Shown one piece after another: positions 52,201 to 58,799 of a stretch of 64,000 nt of DNA (within the stretch, counting starts at the first letter, position 1; every line of letters starts with the position of its first letter). Origin of the DNA: Sinomonas albida (lineage in GTDB: Bacteria; Actinomycetota; Actinomycetes; Actinomycetales; Micrococcaceae). The position numbers were made by a program, and so were the translations under genes. Location: contig NZ_SWDW01000017.1 of assembly GCF_004919045.1 (NCBI RefSeq), positions 1-64,000 on the forward strand, written 5' to 3'. Under the pieces are notes generated by a model that saw only the letters and a program-made list of their open reading frames with translations, did not search any database and was not told the DNA's origin.

Positions 52201-52859
52201 TCCGCGCCAGCGGCCTCACCCAGGGACAGGCCGAGGCCGTCATCGGCTCCGAGGCATTCGGTGCCCTCTCCGCCGAACTGCGCCGCGCGGAGGCGAACCA
52301 CCACGACGTCGACCGGCTCCTGCCGCGCCTCGTCCAGGTGCGCGCGTTCGAGGATGTCGAGGACATCGCCGCCGTCATCCACCACCGCCTCGCAGGAGCA
52401 ACCGCCCGTCCCGCAGGAGCAACCGCCCGTCCCGCAGGCTCTGGGCGCACCCGCAAGGCCCCACTTCTGATCGTCGGCCTCATTCCGCCCGCCGACGGGC
52501 CGATGAGCCAGGACATGCGCGACGCTCTCCATGAGCGTCGCCACCTGATGGAAGCGCGGGCCGATGCCGTCCTCGACACCGCCCTACAGGACAACGTGCC
52601 CTGGACACGGACGCTCGGGGCTATGCCGAAGGACGCGTACGGCCGGCGGCTGTGGCGTCGGCGCGCACGGGTCGTCGCGGCCTATCGGGACCGGTACGTC
52701 ATCGCCGACACCATGCCGCTTGGCGCTCGACCGGCTTCGACTGCGCAGAGGATCGACCGCGCTCGAGCCGAAGCCGCACTCCGAGCGCTGACCAACCCGC
52801 ACGCCCCGGGCCAGGAGCGGCGACCGACCCAGCGCCTCACGCGCGGGCTCGAGCTCTAG
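49296..52859 (+). CDS. MobF-family conjugative relaxase-helicase (TrwC/TraI-like)
   Basis: 1187 aa. It nicks oriT and unwinds the transferred strand. Relaxase domain (1-about 310): tyrosines in PLTRYYAEAGTPPGRWLG and the three-His metal site in GDPHLHTHVVVSN. Helicase domain: Walker A GPAGAGKTTAM (about 554), Walker B LVIVDEAS, later VTAHRAQGIT and YVAMTRGRESN. GTG 49296 (MTVSMRVMSAG start) has GAGGAGG 5 nt upstream and matches the family N-terminus; the open frame to 49218 is not used. Includes a 21-bp duplication near its end. Confidence 0.9.
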   Translation: MTVSMRVMSAGHGYRYLLRTVAAADGDRSLSTPLTRYYAEAGTPPGRWLGSGLPALGDGQLRPGDQVSEAQLQLLVGMGRDPISGEPLGRANPEYRPASERAAERVRELDPELGPVERAGAVAAIEAEEAAAGTRRAVAGFDFTFSIPKSASVLWAVADAGTQALIAQAHQGAVAEMVAFLEREVAATRIGATGAGGAVAQVGVAGVVAAAFDHYDSRSGDPHLHTHVVVSNKVQTAQDGKWRSLDGRPLHAATVAVSELHEAVFADHMTRVFGVGWEQREMGRDRNPAWAVTGVPEELVAEFSTRSHHVEAEKDRLIGEYVQRHGHRPSRAKIIKLRARATLATRPLKVVRPLADLTAEWRRRAAALLGGDATAWARTVTANEPALLLRADDFPPEVIGDLGRSVVEAVGEKRSTWRRWNLAAEAARQTMGYRFATTQDREAVVDLVVDAAEAASLRLTPPELASSPALFRRPDGTSVFRPKQSTVLSSETLLAAEDRLLERSRTTTGPTVTLASVERIASGPDREGRLLGEDQAAALAAVAVSGRVVDVILGPAGAGKTTAMKALRRVWEAEHGKGSVIGLAPSALAAQVLAENLGIPAENTAKWQSDHQVHGTRFGAGQLVIVDEASLAGTLSLDRIADAAAESGAKVILVGDWAQLQSVEAGGAFGLLVSVRDDAPELTDVHRFAQWWEKTASLDLRHGRTEVIDTYAEHGRIAGGSAEAMSDAAYAGWRADRAAGLVSVLIAETREDVARLNQRARSDLILDGTLTPGREVHLGDGMQAGVGDTVITRRNDRRLGNGRDWVRNGDRWNITAVRDDGSVAVCKAGRRFGGSIVLPASYVAEHVDLGYAVTAHRAQGITTDTAHVLVEPTSTRENLYVAMTRGRESNRAYVVLDRPDDHVEPHPSENPDATARSVLYGVLQHVGAEPSAHEALSAEQEAWGSIAQLAAEYETIAQAAQHDRWAALIRASGLTQGQAEAVIGSEAFGALSAELRRAEANHHDVDRLLPRLVQVRAFEDVEDIAAVIHHRLAGATARPAGATARPAGSGRTRKAPLLIVGLIPPADGPMSQDMRDALHERRHLMEARADAVLDTALQDNVPWTRTLGAMPKDAYGRRLWRRRARVVAAYRDRYVIADTMPLGARPASTAQRIDRARAEAALRALTNPHAPGQERRPTQRLTRGLEL
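52392..52433 (+). repeat. 21-bp tandem duplication in the relaxase gene
   Basis: Two exact copies of a 21-bp unit starting GCAGGAGCAACCGCCC, with a partial third, encode AGATARP-AGATARP in the linker between helicase and C-terminal region; in frame, so harmless. Confidence 0.8.
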
Positions 52860-52972
52860 ACCAGGACCGCGCGCACGAGCGGGGGCCTCGCGGCGCTTCG
52901 GATGCGAGGCCCCGGGACTCGATCGCCTCCACCGCGGCGCCGCCGCTCACTCTCGTGCCGCCCGCCGAGGCG

Positions 52973-53257
52973 ATGCCAGCAGCGCCAGCGCCGACCAGCA
53001 ACTCAGAGCCCACCGCGGAGTCCAGGGAGCCGTGGACGCTCCAGCCGCTGGTCCGGAGGCAGCGCAAGCCGAAGCGCGAGGTGTACACCTCCAAGATGGA
53101 CCCTGAGCTCAAGGCCTGGGCCATGAGCTTCAAGCCCGAGGAGGACTTCGTCGAAGTCGTCGAGCAGGCCGTCTGGGTCCTCAGGCTCGCCCGGGCCGGG
53201 AAGATGGAAGAGGCCGTCGCCGCGCTCGAGGAGGCGTCCCAGCCGTACTCCGAGTGA
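52973..53257 (+). CDS. Small hypothetical protein of the mobile element
   Basis: 94 aa. After a Pro/Ala-rich N-terminus come LVRRQRKPKREVYTSKMDPELKAWAMSFKPEEDFVEVVEQAVWVLRLARAGK, a compact basic/helical unit that looks like a short DNA-binding or accessory domain. Start is unclear: ATG 52973 (GAGG close by) or GTG 52955. It lies 113 bp after the relaxase and its stop overlaps the GTG of the next frame by 4 nt, so it probably belongs to the mobilisation operon. Family not recognised. Confidence 0.5.
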   Translation: MPAAPAPTSNSEPTAESREPWTLQPLVRRQRKPKREVYTSKMDPELKAWAMSFKPEEDFVEVVEQAVWVLRLARAGKMEEAVAALEEASQPYSE

Positions 53258-53717
53258 GCCGTATTTACGTACGTACACACGGCAAGGCTGATGATGCAGC
53301 CGCCCTCGAGCGCGAGGCTGCCCCTCCGTGGGGCATGGCAAATGATCCCGAGTACGCGGAGAAGTTGCGGCCGAGAAGGACCGGCTGGACCGCGATCTCG
53401 TGGAGCGCTGGAAGGGCTCCGGCGACCCGGACAAGGCCACTCAGGCTGCCGTGGCCCGGCAGGGCGTCAGGCAGCGCGAGGAAGCAGGCGACAAGGCCGC
53501 AGCGGCCGCAGACTAGAGGCCGACACCGAGCGCATGCGTGTCGCGGGAGCCCCTGAGAGGCGATCGCGGCCAAGCAGTTCGGGGAGGCCCAGCAGAAATT
53601 TCCCGTCGCCACGCCGCGGCCGGTCGCGGGAAGGCCATCGGCAAGGTCAAGGCCAACGCCGTCCAACAAGCCCGCGCACCCAGGGCAGACACCTCACCAA
53701 AGGTCGGTAGAAACTGA
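53254..53717 (+). pseudogene. Frameshifted mobile-element gene
   Basis: GTG 53254 starts MSRIYVRTHGKADDAAALEREAAPPWGMANDPEYAEKL, after which the frame turns to Arg/Pro-rich noise. One base added near 53368 would continue it as AAEKDRLDRDLVERWKGSGD... to a stop at 53514. After this, coding-like sequence resumes in other frames (AIAAKQFGEAQQKFPVATP, then KAIGKVKANAVQQARAP) up to the stop at 53715. So this is one gene of about 150 codons broken by two or more shifts. Coupled to the preceding small gene (GTGA) and followed by a terminator. Confidence 0.55.
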
Positions 53718-53720
53718 ACC

Positions 53721-53756
53721 ATAGAGGCCCGTCGCCGCGCGACGCCGGGCCTCTAT
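53721..53756 (+). terminator. Terminator of the mobilisation operon
   Basis: ATAGAGGCCCG pairs perfectly with CGGGCCTCTAT (11 bp), loop 14 nt with an inner TCG/CGA pairing; 3 nt after the stop of the broken gene. Confidence 0.65.
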
Positions 53757-53819
53757 CGCCCCTGTCGAACACGCGCGCTGCTCTCGATCTCCGATGACGG
53801 AATTAAATACGATGACCCC

Positions 53820-54332
53820 ATGACTCATCCGGGCGATTCTTGGGACAAGCTCGCAATACGCTCCTGGCACCTTCCCCTCCTCTGGATCGACGGCCGTCGC
53901 AGCTTCGCGGCGGGCTGGCCGCCCGGAGCCGTATGCGAGGAGTGCCAGAGCGTTCCGGAACCCGGCCAGCCAGGATACTGCGGCCCGACCCCTCCGGGTT
54001 CAGGGCAGATCGCGTACCCGAGATCTGACGTGCGGTACACGTGTATCTCGTGTGCGAGGGCCAAATTCGATCTGGCAGCAGGCGAGCTCGCAGGACATGT
54101 CTGCGGCCGAGACTGCCGCGACGGCCTGTGCGTCGACGTCACCATTCAGCAACGAGGAACACTCGGCCCGCTGAGCCCCGCAGAGCGCATCGCTTACCTC
54201 CGAGACGAATACGCGGAACGCGGATGGCGAGTGATCGCCGCGGAACGGGACATCAACGGACCCATGCTGCCTGCCTGCGAAAGCTGGGCAATCGGGATCG
54301 TCCCAGCCAGAGAAGGCGTCTGGACCAGCTGA
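53820..54332 (+). CDS. Cysteine-rich hypothetical protein
   Basis: 170 aa, not recognised. It contains three Cys pairs (CEEC, CISC and CGRDC with a following C) that could make a zinc ribbon, then a helical region PAERIAYLRDEYAERGWRVIAAERDINGPMLPACESWAIG. No strong ribosome site before ATG 53820, so the start is uncertain, but the AT-rich upstream region (AATTAAATACGATG) may be a promoter. Found in accessory DNA; expression and role unknown. Confidence 0.5.
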   Translation: MTHPGDSWDKLAIRSWHLPLLWIDGRRSFAAGWPPGAVCEECQSVPEPGQPGYCGPTPPGSGQIAYPRSDVRYTCISCARAKFDLAAGELAGHVCGRDCRDGLCVDVTIQQRGTLGPLSPAERIAYLRDEYAERGWRVIAAERDINGPMLPACESWAIGIVPAREGVWTS

Positions 54333-55312
54333 ACGCTCCGCCGTTCCCTGACCCGAGTCCGGCAGTTCCCCCGGTGCCGGAATGACCGCCTCCAGCACAC
54401 TCCTTTTCGTTGGGGGCGGGCGGTGCGTCTGACAGGAGCGACGGCTCCGCCGCTACAAGCAGTCAGGCCTTCGGGAAGGAGAACATTCGGGCCGTAGAGA
54501 TCGAATTGCGCCGGTACGGGCCAGCTGCGCTGACGGAGGCGGTGATGCCGACATCGAAGACGTTCCTGGGGCGACGAAGTCTGCGCGCACGGGAGTTGAC
54601 GTCATGTCGGCGCAGCTGGCCTCGAATCGGGAGACCAGCTCTGCCAGCTTTTCGATGGCCTCGTCCAGGTCCGTCTCGCTCAGCAGGTCGACGGTGCGGA
54701 TCTCGATCGGGGGAGCGGCCATTGCACCGGGCCTGAATCAGGCTGCGATAGCCAGGTGAGTCGGCATCGTTGATGCCTGACGCCGTGGCGCCTGAGGGCC
54801 GAAACCCGTCTGTCAGCAGAAAGTTGAGCCGCCGCAGTCCAACAGCCTGTTGGACTGCTCCCGTTGGGACACATCATCATACGGCCATCGGCGAGCCGGC
54901 CTGCGGCACTCGAGCGGGCCGAGGGCGATTCCTGAGTCCACTGGAGCCATCAGATCCCTCCGGCGACCACAATGAAGCCCCCGAGGGCAATGCCGGCCCT
55001 GCACTGGACGCCGCCCGGGCGGCTCAACCTCGCCATCAGTCGCCCACCACGCCTCGACCTCTGGATTCGCAGATACCCCCGCCCGAAAAAATGGCTGGTG
55101 AAGTGCCCTAAACGCTACACTCCAACCCGTCTCGAAACCCTAGGGATGCGAGGCGTCTCGCCGGTCGGGCGACCGCCGCGACGGGACTGCGCCAATTTCC
55201 GCGGAGACGGGCGGGTTCGCCTGCTTCCGGCGATTCTCGCAACCATGTCTCGGAACCTTCTGGGTGAATCGGCGTATCCATCATTGGTTATGAGACACAT
55301 CGGAGGCGGCCC
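54333..55312. other. Gene-poor segment of the island
   Basis: About 1 kb without a convincing gene. One minus-strand frame (54453-54722, 89 aa, start MAAPPIEIRTVDLLSETDLDEA) has a plausible helical half and may be a small gene or fragment. A perfect 11-bp hairpin lies at 54834-54858. The rest has shadow frames only. Sequence just before 55313 includes TGAGACACAT, probably part of a resolvase site. Confidence 0.4.
54834..54858. repeat. Perfect 11-bp inverted repeat
   Basis: GCAGTCCAACA and TGTTGGACTGC with a 3-nt centre (GCC). It is not next to any clear gene, so it may be a terminator, a recombination site or a transposon scar. Confidence 0.6.
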
Positions 55313-55510
55313 GTGGGCAAGCTGATCGACTACGCACGCGTTTCGACGCGGCAGCAGTCCACCGACCGGCAGCAGGCAGACCTCCTGGCCGGCAATTACC
55401 GCGGCGGTCCACACGCTGGTCGAGGGTGCTACCGAAACCGTTCACCGAAACCCGGTGCCATCTCGGCCTCGGCAGCCCTTGAGCGGTCCGAGATCGTGCA
55501 CGCTACATAG
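55313..55510 (+). pseudogene. N-terminal fragment of a serine resolvase
   Basis: GTG 55313 with GGAGG 8 nt upstream starts MGKLIDYARVSTRQQSTDRQ and QADLLA, the unmistakable start of a Tn3-type resolvase/invertase with the catalytic serine in RVST. After about 28 residues (near 55396) similarity ends abruptly and the frame runs into unrelated residues and a stop at 55508. It is therefore a truncated copy, unlike the full-length resolvase at 56567, whose N-terminus differs. Confidence 0.75.
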
Positions 55511-56570
55511 AGCCGCCGCCTTGGGCGCCGTCGTTGGGGATGTAAGTGTCAATGCCTCGGCGCGCGAGCCGTTCCCGAGCGTCGCGGACGATCCCGCCGA
55601 GCTTCGCCTCGAGCTCGGCTTTGGGCGGCAGTGCCGTCCAGTACTCGGCGACGACGATGCCGTCGCGGTGCATCTCGAGCAGCTCGACCTGCTCGCGGCT
55701 GACCTCGGTGCACAGGATGAGGCCGATTGGACTCTCCTCGCCGTCCTGGCGCTCGTACCGGTCGAGCCATTTTAGGTACAGCTTCATCTGGCCCTCGTGC
55801 CGGGGGTCGAATTTCCCGATCTTCAGCTCGACGGCGACCAGACGACGCAGGGGCCGGCTGTAGAACAGCAGGTCGAGATAAAAGTCATCACCATCGATGG
55901 TCATTCGCTTCTGCGCTGCGACGAAGGCGAACCCGTGCCCGACCTCTAGAAGGAACGACTGCATGTCGCGCAGGATCGCCGCCTCGAGATCCCTCTCAAG
56001 AAAAGTGTCCTGCAGGCCGAGCGCGTCGAGGATCAGCGGATCGGCGAACGTGTCACGGGGCGTCGCGGAGCCCTCCGGGATCTGGGAGTTCGCGATCTCC
56101 CTGCGCTCGAAGGCCTTGCGGCTGATCGCCGCCCGCAGTTCGCGGACGCTGAGGTGTTTGGTGGCCGCCTCACGGGCGTAGAACGCGCGCGCCTCGTCGG
56201 ACTTCAATGACAGCAGCTCCTTCAGATGCGACCAGCTCACCTGCTGGGCCAGCTGGGCGACCTGACCGTAATTCGGGAACTGCCTGGACAGTGTGACCAT
56301 TCGGTTCAGGTTCGACTCGTCGTAGCCGGAACCGAACCTCGCACTCAACTCCTGCGACAGCGTCGCAAGAATCCGCTGCCCGTATTCAGCGCGGCCGTCC
56401 CGCAGCGAGTGCACGGAGATCGCCCGACCGACGAGCCAGTTCGTGAGCGTCAGCGCAGCATTCACCTGGACTGCCGCGACGCGGCGCCCGCGCTCGACGA
56501 GATCGACGACGTACGCCAGCAGCCCGTCGCTATCCGAAGGGACGTCGTCTGTGGGAATCAGTTCGCTCAT
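55503..56570 (-). CDS. DUF1016 (YhcG-type) PDDEXK nuclease-domain protein
   Basis: 355 aa. The N-terminal DUF1016 helical domain (LVERGRRVAAVQVNAALTLTNWLVGRAIS ... YGQRILATLSQELSARFGSGYDESNLNRM) is followed by a PDDEXK nuclease domain with DDFYLDLLFYSRPLRRLVAVELKIGKFDP and GQMKLYLKWLDRYE, holding the D-x(n)-ExK catalytic residues. Such proteins accompany restriction-modification systems and other accessory loci. GAGGAGG precedes ATG 56570; the ATG overlaps the resolvase stop by 4 nt (ATGA), so the two are coupled. Confidence 0.9.
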   Translation of the reverse strand: MSELIPTDDVPSDSDGLLAYVVDLVERGRRVAAVQVNAALTLTNWLVGRAISVHSLRDGRAEYGQRILATLSQELSARFGSGYDESNLNRMVTLSRQFPNYGQVAQLAQQVSWSHLKELLSLKSDEARAFYAREAATKHLSVRELRAAISRKAFERREIANSQIPEGSATPRDTFADPLILDALGLQDTFLERDLEAAILRDMQSFLLEVGHGFAFVAAQKRMTIDGDDFYLDLLFYSRPLRRLVAVELKIGKFDPRHEGQMKLYLKWLDRYERQDGEESPIGLILCTEVSREQVELLEMHRDGIVVAEYWTALPPKAELEAKLGGIVRDARERLARRGIDTYIPNDGAQGGGSM

Positions 56571-57175
56571 CGGCCGCCTCCTCTGCCTCGCCAAGATTCC
56601 TGCGACATCGTCGCAGGAATCTTGGCGCGTTCCCCTGCCCGGAGGTAGGCGTAGACGGTCTCGCGGCTGATGCCGTACTCGCGGGCGAGGGCGGCTCTGG
56701 ACTCGCCCGCCTGGGCGCGGGCGACCATCGCGGCCGCAGCGGCTTCTTCGAGTTTCGCCTTCCGGCCTTTGTAGACGCCGCGGGCCTTGGCCTTGGCGAT
56801 GCCCTCGGCCTGGCGCTCCCGGATGAGGGCCCGTTCGAACTCGGCCACGGAGCCCATGATGCCGAGCATGAGCTTGGCGAGGGAGTCGTCCCCGGTGAAG
56901 GCCAGGCCCTCCTTGACGAATTCGACCCCGACTCCCTTGGCTGTGAGCTGGTCCACGAGGCGCAGGAGGTCGTCGAGGTCGCGGGCGAGGCGGTCCATGG
57001 AGTGCACGAGCACGGTGTCGCCCTCGCGCACGAAGCCGAGCATCTCCGAGAGCCCGGACCGGTCCAGGCTCGACCCGGACGCGTGGTCGGTGAAGGTCTT
57101 CTCAACCGGGACGCCGTCGAGCTGCCGGACGGTGGACTGAAGGGCCGAGCTCACCCGCACGTACCCCACACGCAA
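56567..57175 (-). CDS. Serine recombinase (resolvase)
   Basis: 202 aa. Catalytic domain 1-about 140: Ser in YVRVSSALQS, the DHASGSSLDRSGL and LVHSMDRLARDLDDL motifs, then KGVGVEFVKEGLAFTGDDS; C-terminal HTH (ESRAALAREYGISRETVYAYLR). Starts with TTG 57175, with AAGAAGG 7 nt upstream; a longer frame reaches 57271 but lacks support. Full length, unlike the fragment at 55313. Its stop overlaps the DUF1016 gene, and res-like repeats lie directly upstream. No transposase is seen nearby. Confidence 0.9.
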   Translation of the reverse strand: MRVGYVRVSSALQSTVRQLDGVPVEKTFTDHASGSSLDRSGLSEMLGFVREGDTVLVHSMDRLARDLDDLLRLVDQLTAKGVGVEFVKEGLAFTGDDSLAKLMLGIMGSVAEFERALIRERQAEGIAKAKARGVYKGRKAKLEEAAAAAMVARAQAGESRAALAREYGISRETVYAYLRAGERAKIPATMSQESWRGRGGGR

Positions 57176-57201
57176 TGCGTCCACCTTCTTCCGAGCCAAG
57201 T

Positions 57202-57292
57202 GTGTCAGGAAGGACTCTAGACCCCGAAGGATCGGTGTCAGACAAACGCCACGCCGACCCGAATCTGACACGATCCGGAACGTGTGCCTGAC
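57202..57292. repeat. Res-like repeats upstream of the resolvase
   Basis: GTGTCAG-type motifs in the resolvase promoter: GTGTCAGG near 57203, GTGTCAGA at 57235-57242, its inverse TCTGACAC at 57264-57271, and CCTGAC near 57287. The two inner copies extend to GGATC(G)GTGTCAGA / TCTGACACGATCC. This layout fits a resolution site, or a transposon end next to its resolvase. The rest of 57176-57517 shows nothing more. Confidence 0.5.
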
Positions 57293-57517
57293 GTGGTGCG
57301 GGGGTGCACCCCAACGTCACACAGAGTTCGACCGAGATCCAAAGTTGAGTGTTGCAGTTGTCCTACATTCACCGGGCACTTCTTCGGGCAGGGCAACTGC
57401 GAATCCGCAGGTCCCAAGGTGGCAGGCATCCGATGCTGCCATTGAGTCCTCCGATCGGGGTTCGGTGAGCCGCCGCCTTACGGACAAGTTCAGCAGTCCG
57501 CCAGCTATGGTGACCTC

Positions 57518-58192
57518 ATGCTCTCTAGTAATTTTGCAGAGTTGTGGGCAGTCGCCCAGAAACAAGGCTGGGCCATGGGGAAATTCGAACGTCCTGTCAG
57601 CGACTGGGGGCTCTCCTTCCTGGGGTCCCAGATGGGATGGGTGGCCGTAGGAACAAGGACCGGAGAAGGTGCGTCTTCCACGCTCCGGCCAACATCACAG
57701 GGCCAATCCCGTCCGAACTCGATGAGCGCCGTACACGGCCTCGATGCCCAGCCTCTTCACGTAGACGGCTCGCACATGCTGCGTCCGCCGGATGTTGTCA
57801 CCCTATTCTCTCCTCAGCCAAGTCAGACTCCGACCCGGATTTGGAAGCCAAATATAGGCGATCTGGACGTCGACGCCGCTAGAAATGGGATTTTTGTTGT
57901 AGGGGCGGGGCGGTCAGCATTCCTTGCCCCCGTTCTGGAAAACAACGAATTTCGCTTCGATCCTGTGATCATGCATCCTGGGGATGACCGGGCGAGAAAA
58001 ATTGCCGATTACTTTGCAAGTGAATCGAATAATAGGGCGCAGGCAGTTGACTGGAACGAACCGAACTCGATCCTCATGATCGCTAACCGCAATGTGTTGC
58101 ACGGGCGCGCGGCGGTGCACGAAGAAGACCGTGATAGAACCCTAATGCGGGTCGCTTTTTACGTAGGAGACTCCGATGCGGGCGCCGTATGA
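57518..58192 (+). CDS. TauD/TfdA-like Fe(II)/2-oxoglutarate dioxygenase in the island
   Basis: 224 aa. The Fe(II) facial triad is visible: His81 and Asp83 in AQPLHVDGSH and distal His195 in IANRNVLHGRAAV, with 2-oxoglutarate-binding Arg in RTLMRVAFYVG. NSMSAVHGLDAQPLHVDGSHMLRPP is the TauD-type block. Shorter than catabolic TauD (about 280 aa). Local base composition is lower in GC than its surroundings, a sign of transfer. It overlaps the next gene by 17 nt. The substrate is unknown; the setting suggests an accessory or defence role. Confidence 0.7.
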   Translation: MLSSNFAELWAVAQKQGWAMGKFERPVSDWGLSFLGSQMGWVAVGTRTGEGASSTLRPTSQGQSRPNSMSAVHGLDAQPLHVDGSHMLRPPDVVTLFSPQPSQTPTRIWKPNIGDLDVDAARNGIFVVGAGRSAFLAPVLENNEFRFDPVIMHPGDDRARKIADYFASESNNRAQAVDWNEPNSILMIANRNVLHGRAAVHEEDRDRTLMRVAFYVGDSDAGAV

Positions 58193-58376
58193 TTCAGAAG
58201 GCCTCTGGCTCAAGGCCAAGCTATTTATCAATCGGGCCATGGATGACAATGCAAGGTCATTCGACGAACGTGCCCTGTGGGCCAGTCTCTCGCTGGAACT
58301 GTTGGCCAAGGCAGCTCTTGCCAACCATTCACCCCTTCTCATTGCGGACCCTATGGAGTGTGAAGCGCGGCGGTAA
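58176..58376 (+). pseudogene. Truncated hypothetical (HEPN-like N-terminal) gene
   Basis: 66 aa, start MRAPYDSEGLWLKAKLFINRAMDDNARSFDERALWASLSLELLAKAALANHSPLLIADPM, then CEARR and stop. Its beginning looks like a larger, helical HEPN-type family found with phage-defence genes (inference from the LELLAKAAL helix); such proteins are 200 aa or more, so this copy ends early at about 58358. AGGAG lies 6 nt before ATG 58176. It overlaps the dioxygenase by 17 nt, so the pair was one operon. Confidence 0.5.
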
Positions 58377-58799
58377 ATGTCGTAGATTCCGCGGCGCTAA
58401 TTGGCTAGAGGCGCCGGGCGTCTATGGTCGCTTGTCGCTTGGCCGGCAAGGGATCTTGACCTGTGCAGGCGATGCCTGGGATGGGTGCAAGTGCGAGTGG
58501 TGATTGGATGGTGAGGCTGTGGTCGGATCCGAAGGCGACCGATGCAGACTTCGGCTCTTATTGGTGCTCGGACCTGGCTCGGTTCCATGGAGCGGAGGCT
58601 TGACCAGGGGGTTGTGCCGAGCTCGATGATGTTGCGCCCTCCCGGGCAGGTCTGAGGGCTTTGTCGTCTCCGGGGAGGCGTAGCGACCCCATGAGTTCGC
58701 GAACCAACTGTCGTCGTCGAGGGCTTCTGCTGAGCCCGGCTTCTCGGAGGGTTGGGAGGTTCCCGTCCAGCTCCCTGCCGGCGTTGTTCTTCCATGGGC
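58377..58799. other. Non-coding or decayed segment
   Basis: No supportable gene in about 420 bp between the truncated gene and the MFS gene. Base composition returns to the chromosomal level at about 58530. The segment may hold the right end of the island and part of the MFS terminator, but I see no tRNA repeat. Confidence 0.4.

Larger units (their letters stand above)
46822..58376. mobile_element. Integrative mobilisable element / accessory island at tRNA-Phe
   Basis: From the tRNA-Phe 3' end the window carries integrase and excisionase, MobF relaxase, several small unknown genes, a broken gene, a resolvase fragment, a resolvase with DUF1016 nuclease, and a lower-GC dioxygenase cassette. 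No coupling ATPase, type IV secretion or replication gene is seen, so an integrative mobilisable element (or remnant) is the best description. The left edge is supported by the tRNA; I could not find a repeat of the tRNA 3' end, so the right edge is a guess. Confidence 0.6.

Noticed and set aside
58397-58795. 132-aa minus-strand frame after the truncated HEPN-like gene
   Set aside because: Arg/Pro/Ser-rich product with no recognisable domain or start signal; treated as decayed DNA.
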